Positions 51,088 through 59,400 of a stretch of DNA of 64,000 nucleotides are shown here, one piece after another. The notes under the pieces were generated by a model, which made no database searches, was not told the origin of the DNA, and worked only from the letters and a program-made list of their open reading frames with translations. The stretch spans positions 243,196-307,195 of the forward strand of contig JAJDEB010000032.1 in assembly GCA_029260015.1 (NCBI GenBank), given 5' to 3'. The translations under genes and the position numbers were made by a program. This DNA is from Phycisphaerae bacterium (GTDB lineage: Bacteria; Planctomycetota; Phycisphaerae; UBA1845). Within the stretch, counting starts at the first letter, position 1, and each line of letters begins with the position of its first letter.

Positions 51088-52560
51088 ATGCCCCAGCGGA
51101 TATTCAAGTCCATCAGAGTTCGACTGACCTTGTCTTACCTGTTGGTGTTTGGGTTGGTGCAGACTGCCGCCTGCATTTTGATCATCTACCAACGAGAAAA
51201 AGACGCTACGGCTGAGTTTGACATTAGCATTGAAGAGCAGGCGCGATCGATGGCCAAGGTCGTCGAAATCGCTGCAGACGGGAATCTGACCCGTTTCGAT
51301 ATTCAAAAAGTGCGTCAGTATGTTCAATCGTTTGGTTATGCAAATTTCTATTACGAAGTACGCACGTCTGACGGAGAGCTTCTTGAACGATCAGCCAACC
51401 TTGTCGGAATAGGATTGCTTGAATTCCTGCCTGATTTAGAGGGGCTACAAGAGCAGTCAAAAGTTTTACAAACGGTATCCGGCGAAACCATTGACCACAT
51501 ACTCAGTGACGGTTCGCAGATGCGACTGTTGAGTTATTATCATGTGCCCGAGGGTGGACGCCCCTTCATCATTCAAGTCGCTTTGAATCTTCAAAAGCTG
51601 CACGCGTTCAATCGTCAACTGCGAGACAGCCTCTTTCGGATCAGTCTGCTTGCGTTGGCCGCAGCCGGTTTGACATCGTGGTTGCTCTCAAGACGTTCTT
51701 TGCGTCCAATCGAGTCGATCAAGGATCAGGTTTCGGATTTTCATGTCGGAGAATTGGACTATCGAATCGACGTCGATGAGACCGGTACTGAATTGACCGA
51801 TCTGAGCCATTCGGTGAACGATATGCTTGCTCGGCTTGATCGTTCGTTCAACGCCCAAAGTGATTTTCTTAATCATGCAGCCCACGAACTAAAGACACCG
51901 CTCGCAGTATTGTTGGGCGAAACGCAGCGGTTGCGCCGTGCGCCACGAAAAGTTGAAGATTATGAAAACAATCTTTTGGAAATGGAGCAGGAACTGTTGC
52001 GCCTCGCGAAGGTTGTTGACAGCCTGCTCATGTTGGCCAAGGCCCGGGCTGGCACCCGCGACCTGGATGAGGCGCCGATTTCGGCGAACGATTTTGTCAC
52101 CGAGGCATTGGAGCGATGCCAACCCATTGCCCGACATCGAGAAATTCGGTTGGCCACGACACTTGCCTACGATGCCGACTCCGATCTGGAACCAATTGTG
52201 CTTGGCGACGAACGCCTCTTGATTGCGATGATTGAGAATCTAGTGCGAAACTCTATCCGACTCTCTCCGGTGGGGACGATTGTTCGGGCGCTTGTCAGCA
52301 TAGCCGACTCGAAGGTCATCATTGCCGTACAGGACGAAGGTCCTGGAATACCGGAGAATCAACTGCAAAATTTATTCGCTGCATTTGTCAGCGAGCCTGT
52401 GGCGGGGCGGTCGTCTGGGGGTACCGGTATAGGCCTGGCGATTGTGAGCAGTGTCGTGAAGTTGCACCATGGCAAGATCAAGGTCGCCAATCGCGAAGAG
52501 GGTGGGGCCGAATTCATTATCACTTTCCCGCTATTGAACAACAGCGAATCGACCGCATGA
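51088..52560 (+). CDS. Membrane sensor histidine kinase
   Basis: 490 residues from ATG 51088; an earlier TTG inside the response-regulator gene is unlikely. Order: helix ~12-32 (LTLSYLLVFGLVQTAACILI), extracytoplasmic sensor ~33-180, second helix ~182-205 ending LTSWLLSRRSLRPIESI, HAMP segment, HisKA with His266 in NHAAHELKTPLA, and HATPase boxes (NLVRNSIRL, DEGPGIPENQL, GTGIGLAIVSSVVKLHHGKI). Bait for its phosphate is the OmpR-type regulator just upstream. The sensor domain has no recognisable ligand motif. Confidence 0.95.
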   Translation: MPQRIFKSIRVRLTLSYLLVFGLVQTAACILIIYQREKDATAEFDISIEEQARSMAKVVEIAADGNLTRFDIQKVRQYVQSFGYANFYYEVRTSDGELLERSANLVGIGLLEFLPDLEGLQEQSKVLQTVSGETIDHILSDGSQMRLLSYYHVPEGGRPFIIQVALNLQKLHAFNRQLRDSLFRISLLALAAAGLTSWLLSRRSLRPIESIKDQVSDFHVGELDYRIDVDETGTELTDLSHSVNDMLARLDRSFNAQSDFLNHAAHELKTPLAVLLGETQRLRRAPRKVEDYENNLLEMEQELLRLAKVVDSLLMLAKARAGTRDLDEAPISANDFVTEALERCQPIARHREIRLATTLAYDADSDLEPIVLGDERLLIAMIENLVRNSIRLSPVGTIVRALVSIADSKVIIAVQDEGPGIPENQLQNLFAAFVSEPVAGRSSGGTGIGLAIVSSVVKLHHGKIKVANREEGGAEFIITFPLLNNSESTA

Positions 52561-52631
52561 GCCGAATCGACCTAAGCATATATTCAGGTCGAACTTAGCT
52601 TCGCAACACGTCCTCGTGCAACACTTGTTGC

Positions 52632-53084
52632 ATGCAGCACCGAAGCTCCAGCAAACCACGAATCAAGGGCATTGGGCGTATCGTACTGGGTGTGCGCGAC
52701 ATGGACCGAAGTCGCAAGTTTTACGAATGCCTCCTTTCGATGGATCGGCCGACGAAGTGTGAAATCGTTCGCGACCGTCGTGGGCTTTGTACCATTGAAG
52801 ACTGGCATGCGACATTTGGACTCCAATTGCGTGAAGGTTTTGCCAAATCAAGCCAGCCAGCGATTGAACACTTCTGCTTCCGCACTGACTCCGAAGAATC
52901 ACTTCGCGACATCCATGGCCGCGCGACGAATCTTGGTGCAGACGTTACCTCGCCTCAACAAGTCAATGGCGAATGGCAGTTCTTCATGTACGACCCGGAT
53001 GGTCACAAGATCGGTGTCTACGCGCCGATCACCGATCAGTGCGAACAAGTAGCACAAGAATTAAACACCAACGATATTGCTTGA
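52632..53084 (+). CDS. VOC/glyoxalase-fold protein
   Basis: 150 residues. Typical VOC pattern: IKGIGRIVLGVRDMDRSRKFYECLL at the start, then beta strands with EHFCFRTDSEESLRDIHGRATNLGADVTSP, and a late FFMYDPDGHKIGVYAP. The metal-ligand His and Glu positions of glyoxalase are only partly matched (EHF, PDGHK), so it could be a dioxygenase-like or resistance-type member. It lies alone after the histidine kinase. Function beyond the fold is not claimed. Confidence 0.85.
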   Translation: MQHRSSSKPRIKGIGRIVLGVRDMDRSRKFYECLLSMDRPTKCEIVRDRRGLCTIEDWHATFGLQLREGFAKSSQPAIEHFCFRTDSEESLRDIHGRATNLGADVTSPQQVNGEWQFFMYDPDGHKIGVYAPITDQCEQVAQELNTNDIA

Positions 53085-53099
53085 TTAATAAGTAAGCAA

Positions 53100-53152
53100 C
53101 CTAAGCGAATCTTTAGGTGGTTTTCAGCGAATGCGTGCGCGAGCGTGTTAAG
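53100..53152 (+). promoter_or_regulatory. Shared promoter-like element upstream of the CsbD-like gene
   Basis: CCTAAG-cgaat-CTTTAGG followed by TGGTTTTCAG and GTTAAG starting 20 bases after the CAG, exactly the spacing of the element at 46928-46980. The CsbD-like start is ~100 bases further on, a distance similar to that of the DUF1328 gene. Confidence 0.5.
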
Positions 53153-53250
53153 TTTTTAGAAAGTCGAGTAGCCGACTGTTTCACTGTTGTGCTGCGTGTA
53201 CGAATTAGAAAAAACAAAACGTTAGAACCCGATAGGAAAGGATGAATGCC

Positions 53251-53460
53251 ATGAATTGGGATACAGTCGAAGGTCAATGGAAACAGTTCACAGGTGCCGC
53301 AAAGGAACGCTGGGGCAAACTGACAGATGACGATCTTGAGCAGATCAATGGTCGCCGTGAACAGCTTGCCGGAAAAATTCAGGAACGATACGGAACCGCG
53401 AAGGATGCTGCCGAGCGCGAGATCGATCAGTTCTGTGAGAACCTTAAAGCGTCGCTATAG
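53251..53460 (+). CDS. CsbD-family stress protein
   Basis: 69 residues from ATG 53251, with AGGAAAGG upstream (ATG 53242 is too close to it). MNWDTVEGQWKQFTGAAKERWGKLTDDDLEQINGRREQLAGKIQERYG is the CsbD signature (W..V.G.W.Q..G..K..WG.LTDDDL..I.G....L.G..Q..YG). CsbD-type proteins are small soluble helical proteins induced by general stress. The shared promoter-like element lies before it. Confidence 0.93.
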   Translation: MNWDTVEGQWKQFTGAAKERWGKLTDDDLEQINGRREQLAGKIQERYGTAKDAAEREIDQFCENLKASL

Positions 53461-53523
53461 CCGACAATCGTAGAGCTACGCGAGTCGCGCTCTCGAACCT
53501 AACCGTGTTGCAAGGAGACAGTC

Positions 53524-53679
53524 ATGCGATTTCAAATACCAGTCCTTCTGCTCTTGCTCTTGTGCATCGCGCCCATTAGCGGTTGCAAGTTGAGTTGCGA
53601 CGCTGAGAGCGATGTCGAGAATTCTATCGAAGACACCGTGGAAGAAGTCGGCGATGCTATAGAAGACGCAACGGATTAA
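53524..53679 (+). CDS. Small acidic lipoprotein
   Basis: 51 residues, CAAGGAGACAG before ATG 53524. A signal sequence MRFQIPVLLLLLLCIAPISGC ends in a lipobox (ISGC), then KLSC and an acidic tail (ESDVENSIEDTVEEVGDAIEDATD). It should be anchored to a membrane and exposed outside the cytoplasm. A second protein of the same plan is encoded at 55089-55295. Function unknown. Confidence 0.75.
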   Translation: MRFQIPVLLLLLLCIAPISGCKLSCDAESDVENSIEDTVEEVGDAIEDATD

Positions 53680-53970
53680 TTCGCGTCGAACGTGCGTGAA
53701 GATTTCTGTGGGATGTCGAGGTGGCGTAGGATGCAACGGGCAGCGTGCCGCCCGACCACCTCGGCATCCTCATTTCAAAGTGTACGACATCATTCAAAGA
53801 CAAATCACCATGCAAGCCATCAGCGCAGCATGGGTAACATGTCGTTGGCGCCTAATTTAGAACAGCGTTCAACACGCTTCAGGAACGACTTGTCAAGAGT
53901 CGTCTCGCTGATTCATTGTTGCAGTTAATAAGTGTTTTAGGGAACTGAACCAAAGGTGGGATTAGATTCT
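53680..53970. other. Intergenic region before the small MscS gene
   Basis: About 290 bases, no gene recognised; GCAGTTAATAAG near 53925 could be part of a promoter but no partner element is clear. Confidence 0.35.
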
Positions 53971-54987
53971 ATGACGTTAATTGGCCAAACGACACCATTG
54001 CCTATCGATGCCTCGCCACCCGTTGACGCAGCCACTTCGGGTGCGATCGAATCCACGCCAGGCACGGCGGACGCCGTCACTGAAACGATCTCTGAAAAGT
54101 TTGGCGAAGTGGCGGGAAGTTTCGAGCAATTTGCTGACGACCCCAGTCTTGAAAGTGCCGTCGGTATTTTTGGGCCCATGTTGCTGGATCTTGGGATAGC
54201 AATCCTCGGGCTGGTTGTACTGGTCATCGTGGTTTCGCTGGTAGGGCGGTGGGTACGACGATTGACCGGGTCGGCTCTTACCCGTGCAAAAGTGGAACCG
54301 ACTGTCGCACAGTTCATTGGTCGGCTGGCCAGGTACGCGGTTTGGATCATTGCGATACCGATTGCGTTTGAATTGTTCGGGATCAAGACGACGAGTTTGG
54401 CTGCAGTGATTGGTGCGGCAGGTCTTGCGATCGGGTTGGGCATGCAAGGCGCGCTATCGAATATCGCGGCTGGCATCATTCTTCTCGTGTTGCGTCCGAT
54501 CAGGATTTCCGACTTGGTCGAGATTCAAGATGAATCCGGTGATGTGACCGACATCGGTATTTTCTACACAACGGTAAACACGTTTTCAAATCGAGTCGTC
54601 TTGATCCCGAACAGTGAAGTCATCGGTAACAAGATCGAAAACCTTACGGGCAACGAGACGCGTCGCGTGGAAGTTCCCGTGGGCGTCGCCTATGGATCTG
54701 ACCTAGCGCTAGCGCAGAAAACGTTGTTAGCCGCTATGCAGGAAGACGTTGGAAGTCGTTCGCAAAAGCATGATCCAGCCGTCTGGCTGACGGAATTCGG
54801 CGATTCTTCGATTAACTTTGAAGTCCATGTTTGGTGCGCCAGCCGGGAATACCTGACTGTTCGACACGAAGCCATCGAGGCCATTGATCGTGCATTGGGC
54901 AAGGCGGATATTGAGATTCCGTTTCCGCAACGAACGATTCATATGTCTCAATTGGCCGAAGCTGCAACCTCGAGTGACGAGACCTGA
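53971..54987 (+). CDS. MscS-family small-conductance mechanosensitive channel
   Basis: 338 residues from ATG 53971; GTG 53956 is an alternative. An N-terminal Thr/Ser/Pro-rich region is followed by three helices (LLDLGIAILGLVVLVIVVSL, ...YAVWIIAIPIAFELFG), the pore helix TTSLAAVIGAAGLAIGLGMQGALSNIAAGIILLVLRPI near 160-185, and the cytoplasmic beta/alpha domain (VEIQDESGDVTDIGIFYTTVNTFSNRVVLIPNSEVIGNKIENLTGNETRRVEVPVGVAYGSD). It is a standard MscS-type channel, shorter than the MscK-like one in the first operon. Its neighbours are stress lipoproteins. Confidence 0.93.
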   Translation: MTLIGQTTPLPIDASPPVDAATSGAIESTPGTADAVTETISEKFGEVAGSFEQFADDPSLESAVGIFGPMLLDLGIAILGLVVLVIVVSLVGRWVRRLTGSALTRAKVEPTVAQFIGRLARYAVWIIAIPIAFELFGIKTTSLAAVIGAAGLAIGLGMQGALSNIAAGIILLVLRPIRISDLVEIQDESGDVTDIGIFYTTVNTFSNRVVLIPNSEVIGNKIENLTGNETRRVEVPVGVAYGSDLALAQKTLLAAMQEDVGSRSQKHDPAVWLTEFGDSSINFEVHVWCASREYLTVRHEAIEAIDRALGKADIEIPFPQRTIHMSQLAEAATSSDET

Positions 54988-55088
54988 ACCTAAACAGCCG
55001 AAATTATGCGACGGATTGGACCATTGGCAGGCAAACTTGGAATCATGACGCAATTTTGCAATTAGCGTTAGCGAAGGGAGAACACATC

Positions 55089-55295
55089 ATGGCGACTAGG
55101 GACCCATTTCAGAAACGCGTACATCGAATCTTGATGGCGCTATTGTTGTCATTGTCGATGGTCGCAGGTTTGACGATGACAACTGGCTGCGATTTTTGGG
55201 ACGCGCTCTGCGTCGAGAGCGGCGATGACAACAGTGACTTCGACTTTGACGAAATCGGAGACGAAATCGAAGACGAATTTGATGACGAATTCTAA
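55089..55295 (+). CDS. Small acidic lipoprotein, second copy
   Basis: 68 residues from ATG 55089 with GAAGGGAG upstream. Signal part KRVHRILMALLLSLSMVAGLTMTTGC with lipobox TTGC, then DFWDALCVESGDD and an acidic tail SDFDFDEIGDEIEDEFDDEF. Same plan as 53524-53679: lipobox, nearby second Cys, acidic C-terminus. Probably an outer-surface or periplasmic membrane-anchored peptide; function unknown. Confidence 0.75.
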   Translation: MATRDPFQKRVHRILMALLLSLSMVAGLTMTTGCDFWDALCVESGDDNSDFDFDEIGDEIEDEFDDEF

Positions 55296-55654
55296 CGGTC
55301 GTTTGTAGTGAATGAATCGAGGGGCGTGTTTCGTGTGGATCGAGGGGAAGTCGCATGTAACTGCTCGGCGACAATTATTCAGGTGCAAATGAAATACAGC
55401 GGAGAATTCGCACCGAATTGCAGCTGACTGACCGCTTGCATGGTGGTGGGCAAATACGGTTTGCCTACTCTTGCGAAGAGACTCCCGACGGTTTGAGCCA
55501 CTAGAGGGTGGGGCGCGTTGACGACGCAAAGGCAAGGGAGTGTTCACGGGTTCGTCTTTTGGATCGTTTAGACAGTACTGAGCGAAGTCTTAAGCCGCCC
55601 GCTTAATGTTGCAGCGTGGACATTGAGTGACGTGAATAAAAGGAGCGGTACAAA
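55296..55654. other. Long leader region of the FG-GAP gene
   Basis: 359 bases without a gene; it contains the structured element at 55449-55541. The rest shows no repeat or clear promoter. Confidence 0.4.
55449..55541 (+). ncRNA. Structured RNA element upstream of the FG-GAP gene
   Basis: Hairpin GGCAAA-tacgg-TTTGCC (55449-55465), hairpin CTCTT-gcg-AAGAG (55468-55480), then ACTCCC (55481-55486) pairing with GGGAGT (55536-55541) around two inner hairpins, CCAC-tagagg-GTGG and GCGT-tgacg-ACGC. This nested set in a 359-base leader suggests a regulatory RNA; I cannot assign a known class. Confidence 0.4.
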
Positions 55655-58219
55655 ATGTACAAGTCTACTCGTAATATCATCTCTACTCGTAATATCATCG
55701 TCGCACTCTTGAGTGTAGTCGCAACACCAGGACTGACCTGGGATGTTCCGTTTGGCAAACATAGCGCGCTCCCCAGCAATGCTGCGTTTGGGGCGGTTGA
55801 TTTTGAACAGACCGTCATTGATGCGTCCGCTGTCGCGTACGAACGAACCGTCGGTGATGTCGATGGGGACGGTGACAACGATATTGTCGCGACGTCGATT
55901 TCGCCGGACAACCTCTTCTGGCTCTACCGGGCGCCGGACTTCACTCGGGAGACTCTACTCACACTCAACGCTGCAACACACGGTTGGTCTCATTTTCGCG
56001 CGGATGATTTACAGCTAGCCGACCTGGATCTTGACGGAGACCTCGACGTCGTGACCCGTATTGGTGACAGCGGCGATTTCAATGGCGATGTCGTGTGGAT
56101 CGAGAATCCGCTTATCGGATGCAACAACGTCAGCGGTTCGTGGATCGTACACCACGTCGGTGCGAGCGAATACACCAAGGACATTGTTGTCGCCGACTTC
56201 GATCGCGATGGGCGTCCCGACATAGTCACCCGCGAGGACAGCCGGACGCAGATATGGTTCAACGACGGGCCCGAATCATGGGTCGAGAAAGAAATCAACC
56301 ATGCGTCGCACGAAGGAATGGACGTGGGCGACCTCGATGGCGACGGCGATCCGGACATCGTGTTGAATGGCTTTTGGCTTGAGACGCCAGCCAACCCGCG
56401 CACCGGCTCTTACGCCAATCGAAATATCGACAACAAGTGGCATAACCAAAATGTTGGTTGGGAAGGCAACAGTTGCAAGGTCGTGGTGGCTGACATCGAT
56501 GGCAACGGTACCAACGACGTTGTCCTGTCGCAATCGGAATACACCGGCTATCCGGTTTCGTGGTATAGCGCGACCAATCCGAAGAATGGCCCGTGGACAG
56601 AACACGTCATTGTTTCTGTCTGCGAGGATTGCCATAACCTGCAAGCTGAAGACTTTAACGGTGATGGTCATGTCGACGTCATCTATGGAGGCATGCCGCA
56701 ATCACAACAGCGTGGGTTGCGCCTGATGTTGGGTGATGGCGGTAATGCATGGACGCCGGTCCCGATCCAGAACCAGGGTTCGTACAGCGCCGAGATCGGC
56801 GACTTCGATGAAGACGGCGACTGGGATATCATCAGCATTCGAGGCTGGGACACGCAGCCGACCGAAATCTGGCGCAACACGCTTTCCGAATCGACGCCCT
56901 CATTCCCGTTGGATCAGTGGCAGTATTTCGAGATCGACAACAATCGCGCGCGTTTCGAGAACCAAAACGCATACTTTGGACTCGGGTGGGGCGACCTCAA
57001 CGGCGATAGTTATCTCGATTTGGTTTCCGGGCGATGGTTCTATCGCAACCCGGGCGGCGAAATGAACGCAGAACCATGGCCCCGAGTTGACTTCAACGTT
57101 GGGTTCGATCTCGATGCCAGTCTCGTGGTTGATGTCGATGGTGATGCCTACGGCGATGTGATCGCATCCACCGGTCCACAGATCTACTGGCTCGAAGCCA
57201 ACAACATTCAAGGCACGAGTTGGACTGCTTACTTGATCGACAACAATGCACCATTTGAACCGGTGCACGACATCCCGCAAGGTTATGCGGCGGCCGATAT
57301 CGTACCCGGCGGTCGTCCCGAAATACTCTTCAACAATGGCGATACGCTTTACGCGTACGAGATTCCGGCGAGCAATCCCGAAGGCGGCAACTGGCCAATG
57401 ACCACCCTAGTTGACCAGTGCATCAGCGAGGACATAGGTATCGGTGATATCGATCACGATGGACTGATCGATGTCACGGTGGCGTACTTCGCTGGCAACG
57501 GTGCCAAAGGCATGAAGTGGGCCCGAAATCCGGGCGACGGCAGCGGCAGTTGGCAGGAGTACATCGTTGGCGAGGTCGTACCTGCCGGCGCTGACCGGTA
57601 CCCTGATCGAATCAAAGTTGCAGAACTCAATGGCGACCTGCGCGTGGATATTGTTTGTACGGAGGAAGTCCAGTCGCAGACCGCGTCCACGTTTTGGTTC
57701 GAGGCTCCTGAGGATCCGACGCAGGGGCCCTGGCAGCGCCACACCATCGTGACGCAGAATACGACCAACAGCATGGACGTAGCGGACATGGATCACGACG
57801 GCGACATCGATGTGATCACGCAAGAACACCGCGTCACTAAGAAACTGCAAGTCTGGGAAAACGACGGCTGCGGGAACTTTACGGAGCACCTTGTCGATAG
57901 CGGTAAAGAAGGGCACCTCGGCGCACGCGTCGCCGATCTGGACCAGGATGGCGACAACGAAATTTTCAGCATCGCCTATGACGACTACGCGCTCATGCAC
58001 CTATGGCGAAACGATAATTTCAGCTGCCCGCTGGCCGACGGTGACTACGACAACGACGGCAACGTCAACAATGACGACGCGCAGCAACTGGTGTCATGCC
58101 TCACGCAGCCCGGTGTGCCTGCAAGCTCGGGCAGTTGCCAGTCATTTGACTTCGACTGCGATCTTGACGTGGATCTGCGCGACTTCTCCGCGTTCCAATC
58201 TCGAATGGATGGGTCATAG
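55655..58219 (+). CDS. Secreted FG-GAP/VCBS-repeat protein with dockerin-like tail
   Basis: 854 residues; AAAAGGAG precedes ATG 55655. A signal-like N-terminus (NIIVALLSVVATPGLTWDV) is followed by many FG-GAP/VCBS-type repeats, each holding a Ca2+-binding Asp loop such as DVDGDGDNDIV, DLDLDGDLDVV, DFDRDGRPDIV, DLDGDGDPDIV, DIDGNGTNDVV and DMDHDGDIDVI. They should form a beta-propeller. The last ~60 residues (CPLADGDYDNDGNVNNDDAQQLVSCLTQ...DFDCDLDVDLRDFSAFQSRMDGS) match the dockerin-like ending common in Phycisphaerae surface proteins. Likely role: extracellular Ca2+-dependent adhesion or assembly. The N-terminus contains an 18-bp tandem duplication. Confidence 0.9.
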   Translation: MYKSTRNIISTRNIIVALLSVVATPGLTWDVPFGKHSALPSNAAFGAVDFEQTVIDASAVAYERTVGDVDGDGDNDIVATSISPDNLFWLYRAPDFTRETLLTLNAATHGWSHFRADDLQLADLDLDGDLDVVTRIGDSGDFNGDVVWIENPLIGCNNVSGSWIVHHVGASEYTKDIVVADFDRDGRPDIVTREDSRTQIWFNDGPESWVEKEINHASHEGMDVGDLDGDGDPDIVLNGFWLETPANPRTGSYANRNIDNKWHNQNVGWEGNSCKVVVADIDGNGTNDVVLSQSEYTGYPVSWYSATNPKNGPWTEHVIVSVCEDCHNLQAEDFNGDGHVDVIYGGMPQSQQRGLRLMLGDGGNAWTPVPIQNQGSYSAEIGDFDEDGDWDIISIRGWDTQPTEIWRNTLSESTPSFPLDQWQYFEIDNNRARFENQNAYFGLGWGDLNGDSYLDLVSGRWFYRNPGGEMNAEPWPRVDFNVGFDLDASLVVDVDGDAYGDVIASTGPQIYWLEANNIQGTSWTAYLIDNNAPFEPVHDIPQGYAAADIVPGGRPEILFNNGDTLYAYEIPASNPEGGNWPMTTLVDQCISEDIGIGDIDHDGLIDVTVAYFAGNGAKGMKWARNPGDGSGSWQEYIVGEVVPAGADRYPDRIKVAELNGDLRVDIVCTEEVQSQTASTFWFEAPEDPTQGPWQRHTIVTQNTTNSMDVADMDHDGDIDVITQEHRVTKKLQVWENDGCGNFTEHLVDSGKEGHLGARVADLDQDGDNEIFSIAYDDYALMHLWRNDNFSCPLADGDYDNDGNVNNDDAQQLVSCLTQPGVPASSGSCQSFDFDCDLDVDLRDFSAFQSRMDGS
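55664..55699 (+). repeat. 18-bp tandem duplication inside the signal-peptide coding region
   Basis: TCTACTCGTAATATCATC is repeated exactly twice, adding a second Ser-Thr-Arg-Asn-Ile-Ile to the N-terminus of the FG-GAP protein. It keeps frame and looks recent. Confidence 0.9.
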
Positions 58220-58290
58220 TTGGGAAGGCTTCAACGTTACCGGCGCATCGTTGACTTGGTCGGACCAAACATTCGCGCGGCCTGTCGGAC

Positions 58291-59400
58291 TCAACCGTTT
58301 TCGGTGACTCGACGCCCTCGGAGAATCTCTTCTGCCGGACCATTGATTTCGACCAGAGCGATTTCGATGGTCAATCCCGGTCCGAATGCAATGAGCATGA
58401 CGCGTCCTTCGATGCCCGCTTCGATTGCGGCTTGTAGAATGAATATAATCGTCGGTGACGACATGTTACCGAAGCGGCGCAGTACCAAGCCTGAAAGGGC
58501 GAGCGACCCTTCGGGCAGATTAAGCGAGTCCTCTACGGCGTCGAGAATTTGCGGGCCACCCGGATGAACGAGCCAGTGATCTATCTGTGACGCCGACAGT
58601 GATGCGCCCGCCAGAAAATTCTCAATGGCAGCGGGCAGGTGTGTTGCCAGCGTCGTGGGTAACTCCGGCGACAACACCAAGCGCAAACCAAAATCGCCCG
58701 CCCACCATAGCATTTGTTCCGCAAAGGCAGGAAGAGACACACTTTGTGCCTGAATCACGCGGACCAGCGAGGGTTCATCTTTCATTAAGACCGCCGCGGC
58801 GCCGTCTGCAAATAGTAGATTGGCGGTTAGTTGATCCAGATCAGCCGAATACTGAAAGTGCAGCGATGACAGTTCGCACGCGACCACGAGTGTTGATGGC
58901 GAGGAACTGAGTCGTGCCATTCGCAGTGCGGCCAACGCGGCTGAGCATCCCATGAATCCAAGGTTCCACCGGTCCACATTGTGCGGAACTGTCGAACGCC
59001 GAAAGACCGCCAACTCTAATCCTGGTGACGATGCATGCGTGCAACTGACGGTGACCAGACTTGCAACCTTGGCGAGATCATCGTCCTCAAGTCCGTGAAG
59101 CAAGCGGGCGACGAGTCGGTCGGCGGCAGCGTCAAATGCTTGCGACCGTGCATTCATACCGGGGCCTTCCGGCTGCACGCTCGCCAATCGATAAAGACCG
59201 TCGGGGTCGTCGAAATTCGATTGCGTTTCCATCGCGGCGAAGTGTCGTCGCTCGATACCGGTGTGCGGAATCAGCTTGGCCATCCGCCGCGCGGTTCGCG
59301 CGTCCGGGCAGATTCCCGGAAAGAGTTCTGCCGCACGTTCGGTACTCAGGGCAGCTTCGGGGACAGCCGTTCCGAGTGCGTGTATGTATGATGGCATCAA
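58291..59400 (-). CDS. Type III polyketide synthase (chalcone synthase-like)
   Basis: 369 residues. Catalytic triad Cys152 (NLGFMGCSAALAALR), His279 (WLVHPGGPQI) and Asn312 (RFGNMSSPTI). Length and the late GNMSS motif are those of bacterial type III PKSs, which extend an acyl-CoA with malonyl-CoA to pyrones, resorcinols or quinone precursors. The start overlaps the oxidoreductase stop by four bases (59397-59400), so the three-gene set is transcribed methyltransferase, oxidoreductase, PKS. Starter unit unknown. The convergent FG-GAP gene ends 71 bases away. Confidence 0.92.
   Translation of the reverse strand: MMPSYIHALGTAVPEAALSTERAAELFPGICPDARTARRMAKLIPHTGIERRHFAAMETQSNFDDPDGLYRLASVQPEGPGMNARSQAFDAAADRLVARLLHGLEDDDLAKVASLVTVSCTHASSPGLELAVFRRSTVPHNVDRWNLGFMGCSAALAALRMARLSSSPSTLVVACELSSLHFQYSADLDQLTANLLFADGAAAVLMKDEPSLVRVIQAQSVSLPAFAEQMLWWAGDFGLRLVLSPELPTTLATHLPAAIENFLAGASLSASQIDHWLVHPGGPQILDAVEDSLNLPEGSLALSGLVLRRFGNMSSPTIIFILQAAIEAGIEGRVMLIAFGPGLTIEIALVEINGPAEEILRGRRVTENG

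Noticed and set aside
55449..55541. c-di-GMP (GEMM) riboswitch in the FG-GAP leader
   Set aside because: A GACGCAAAGGCAAG string resembles part of the GEMM core, but the order and docking hairpins do not fit.
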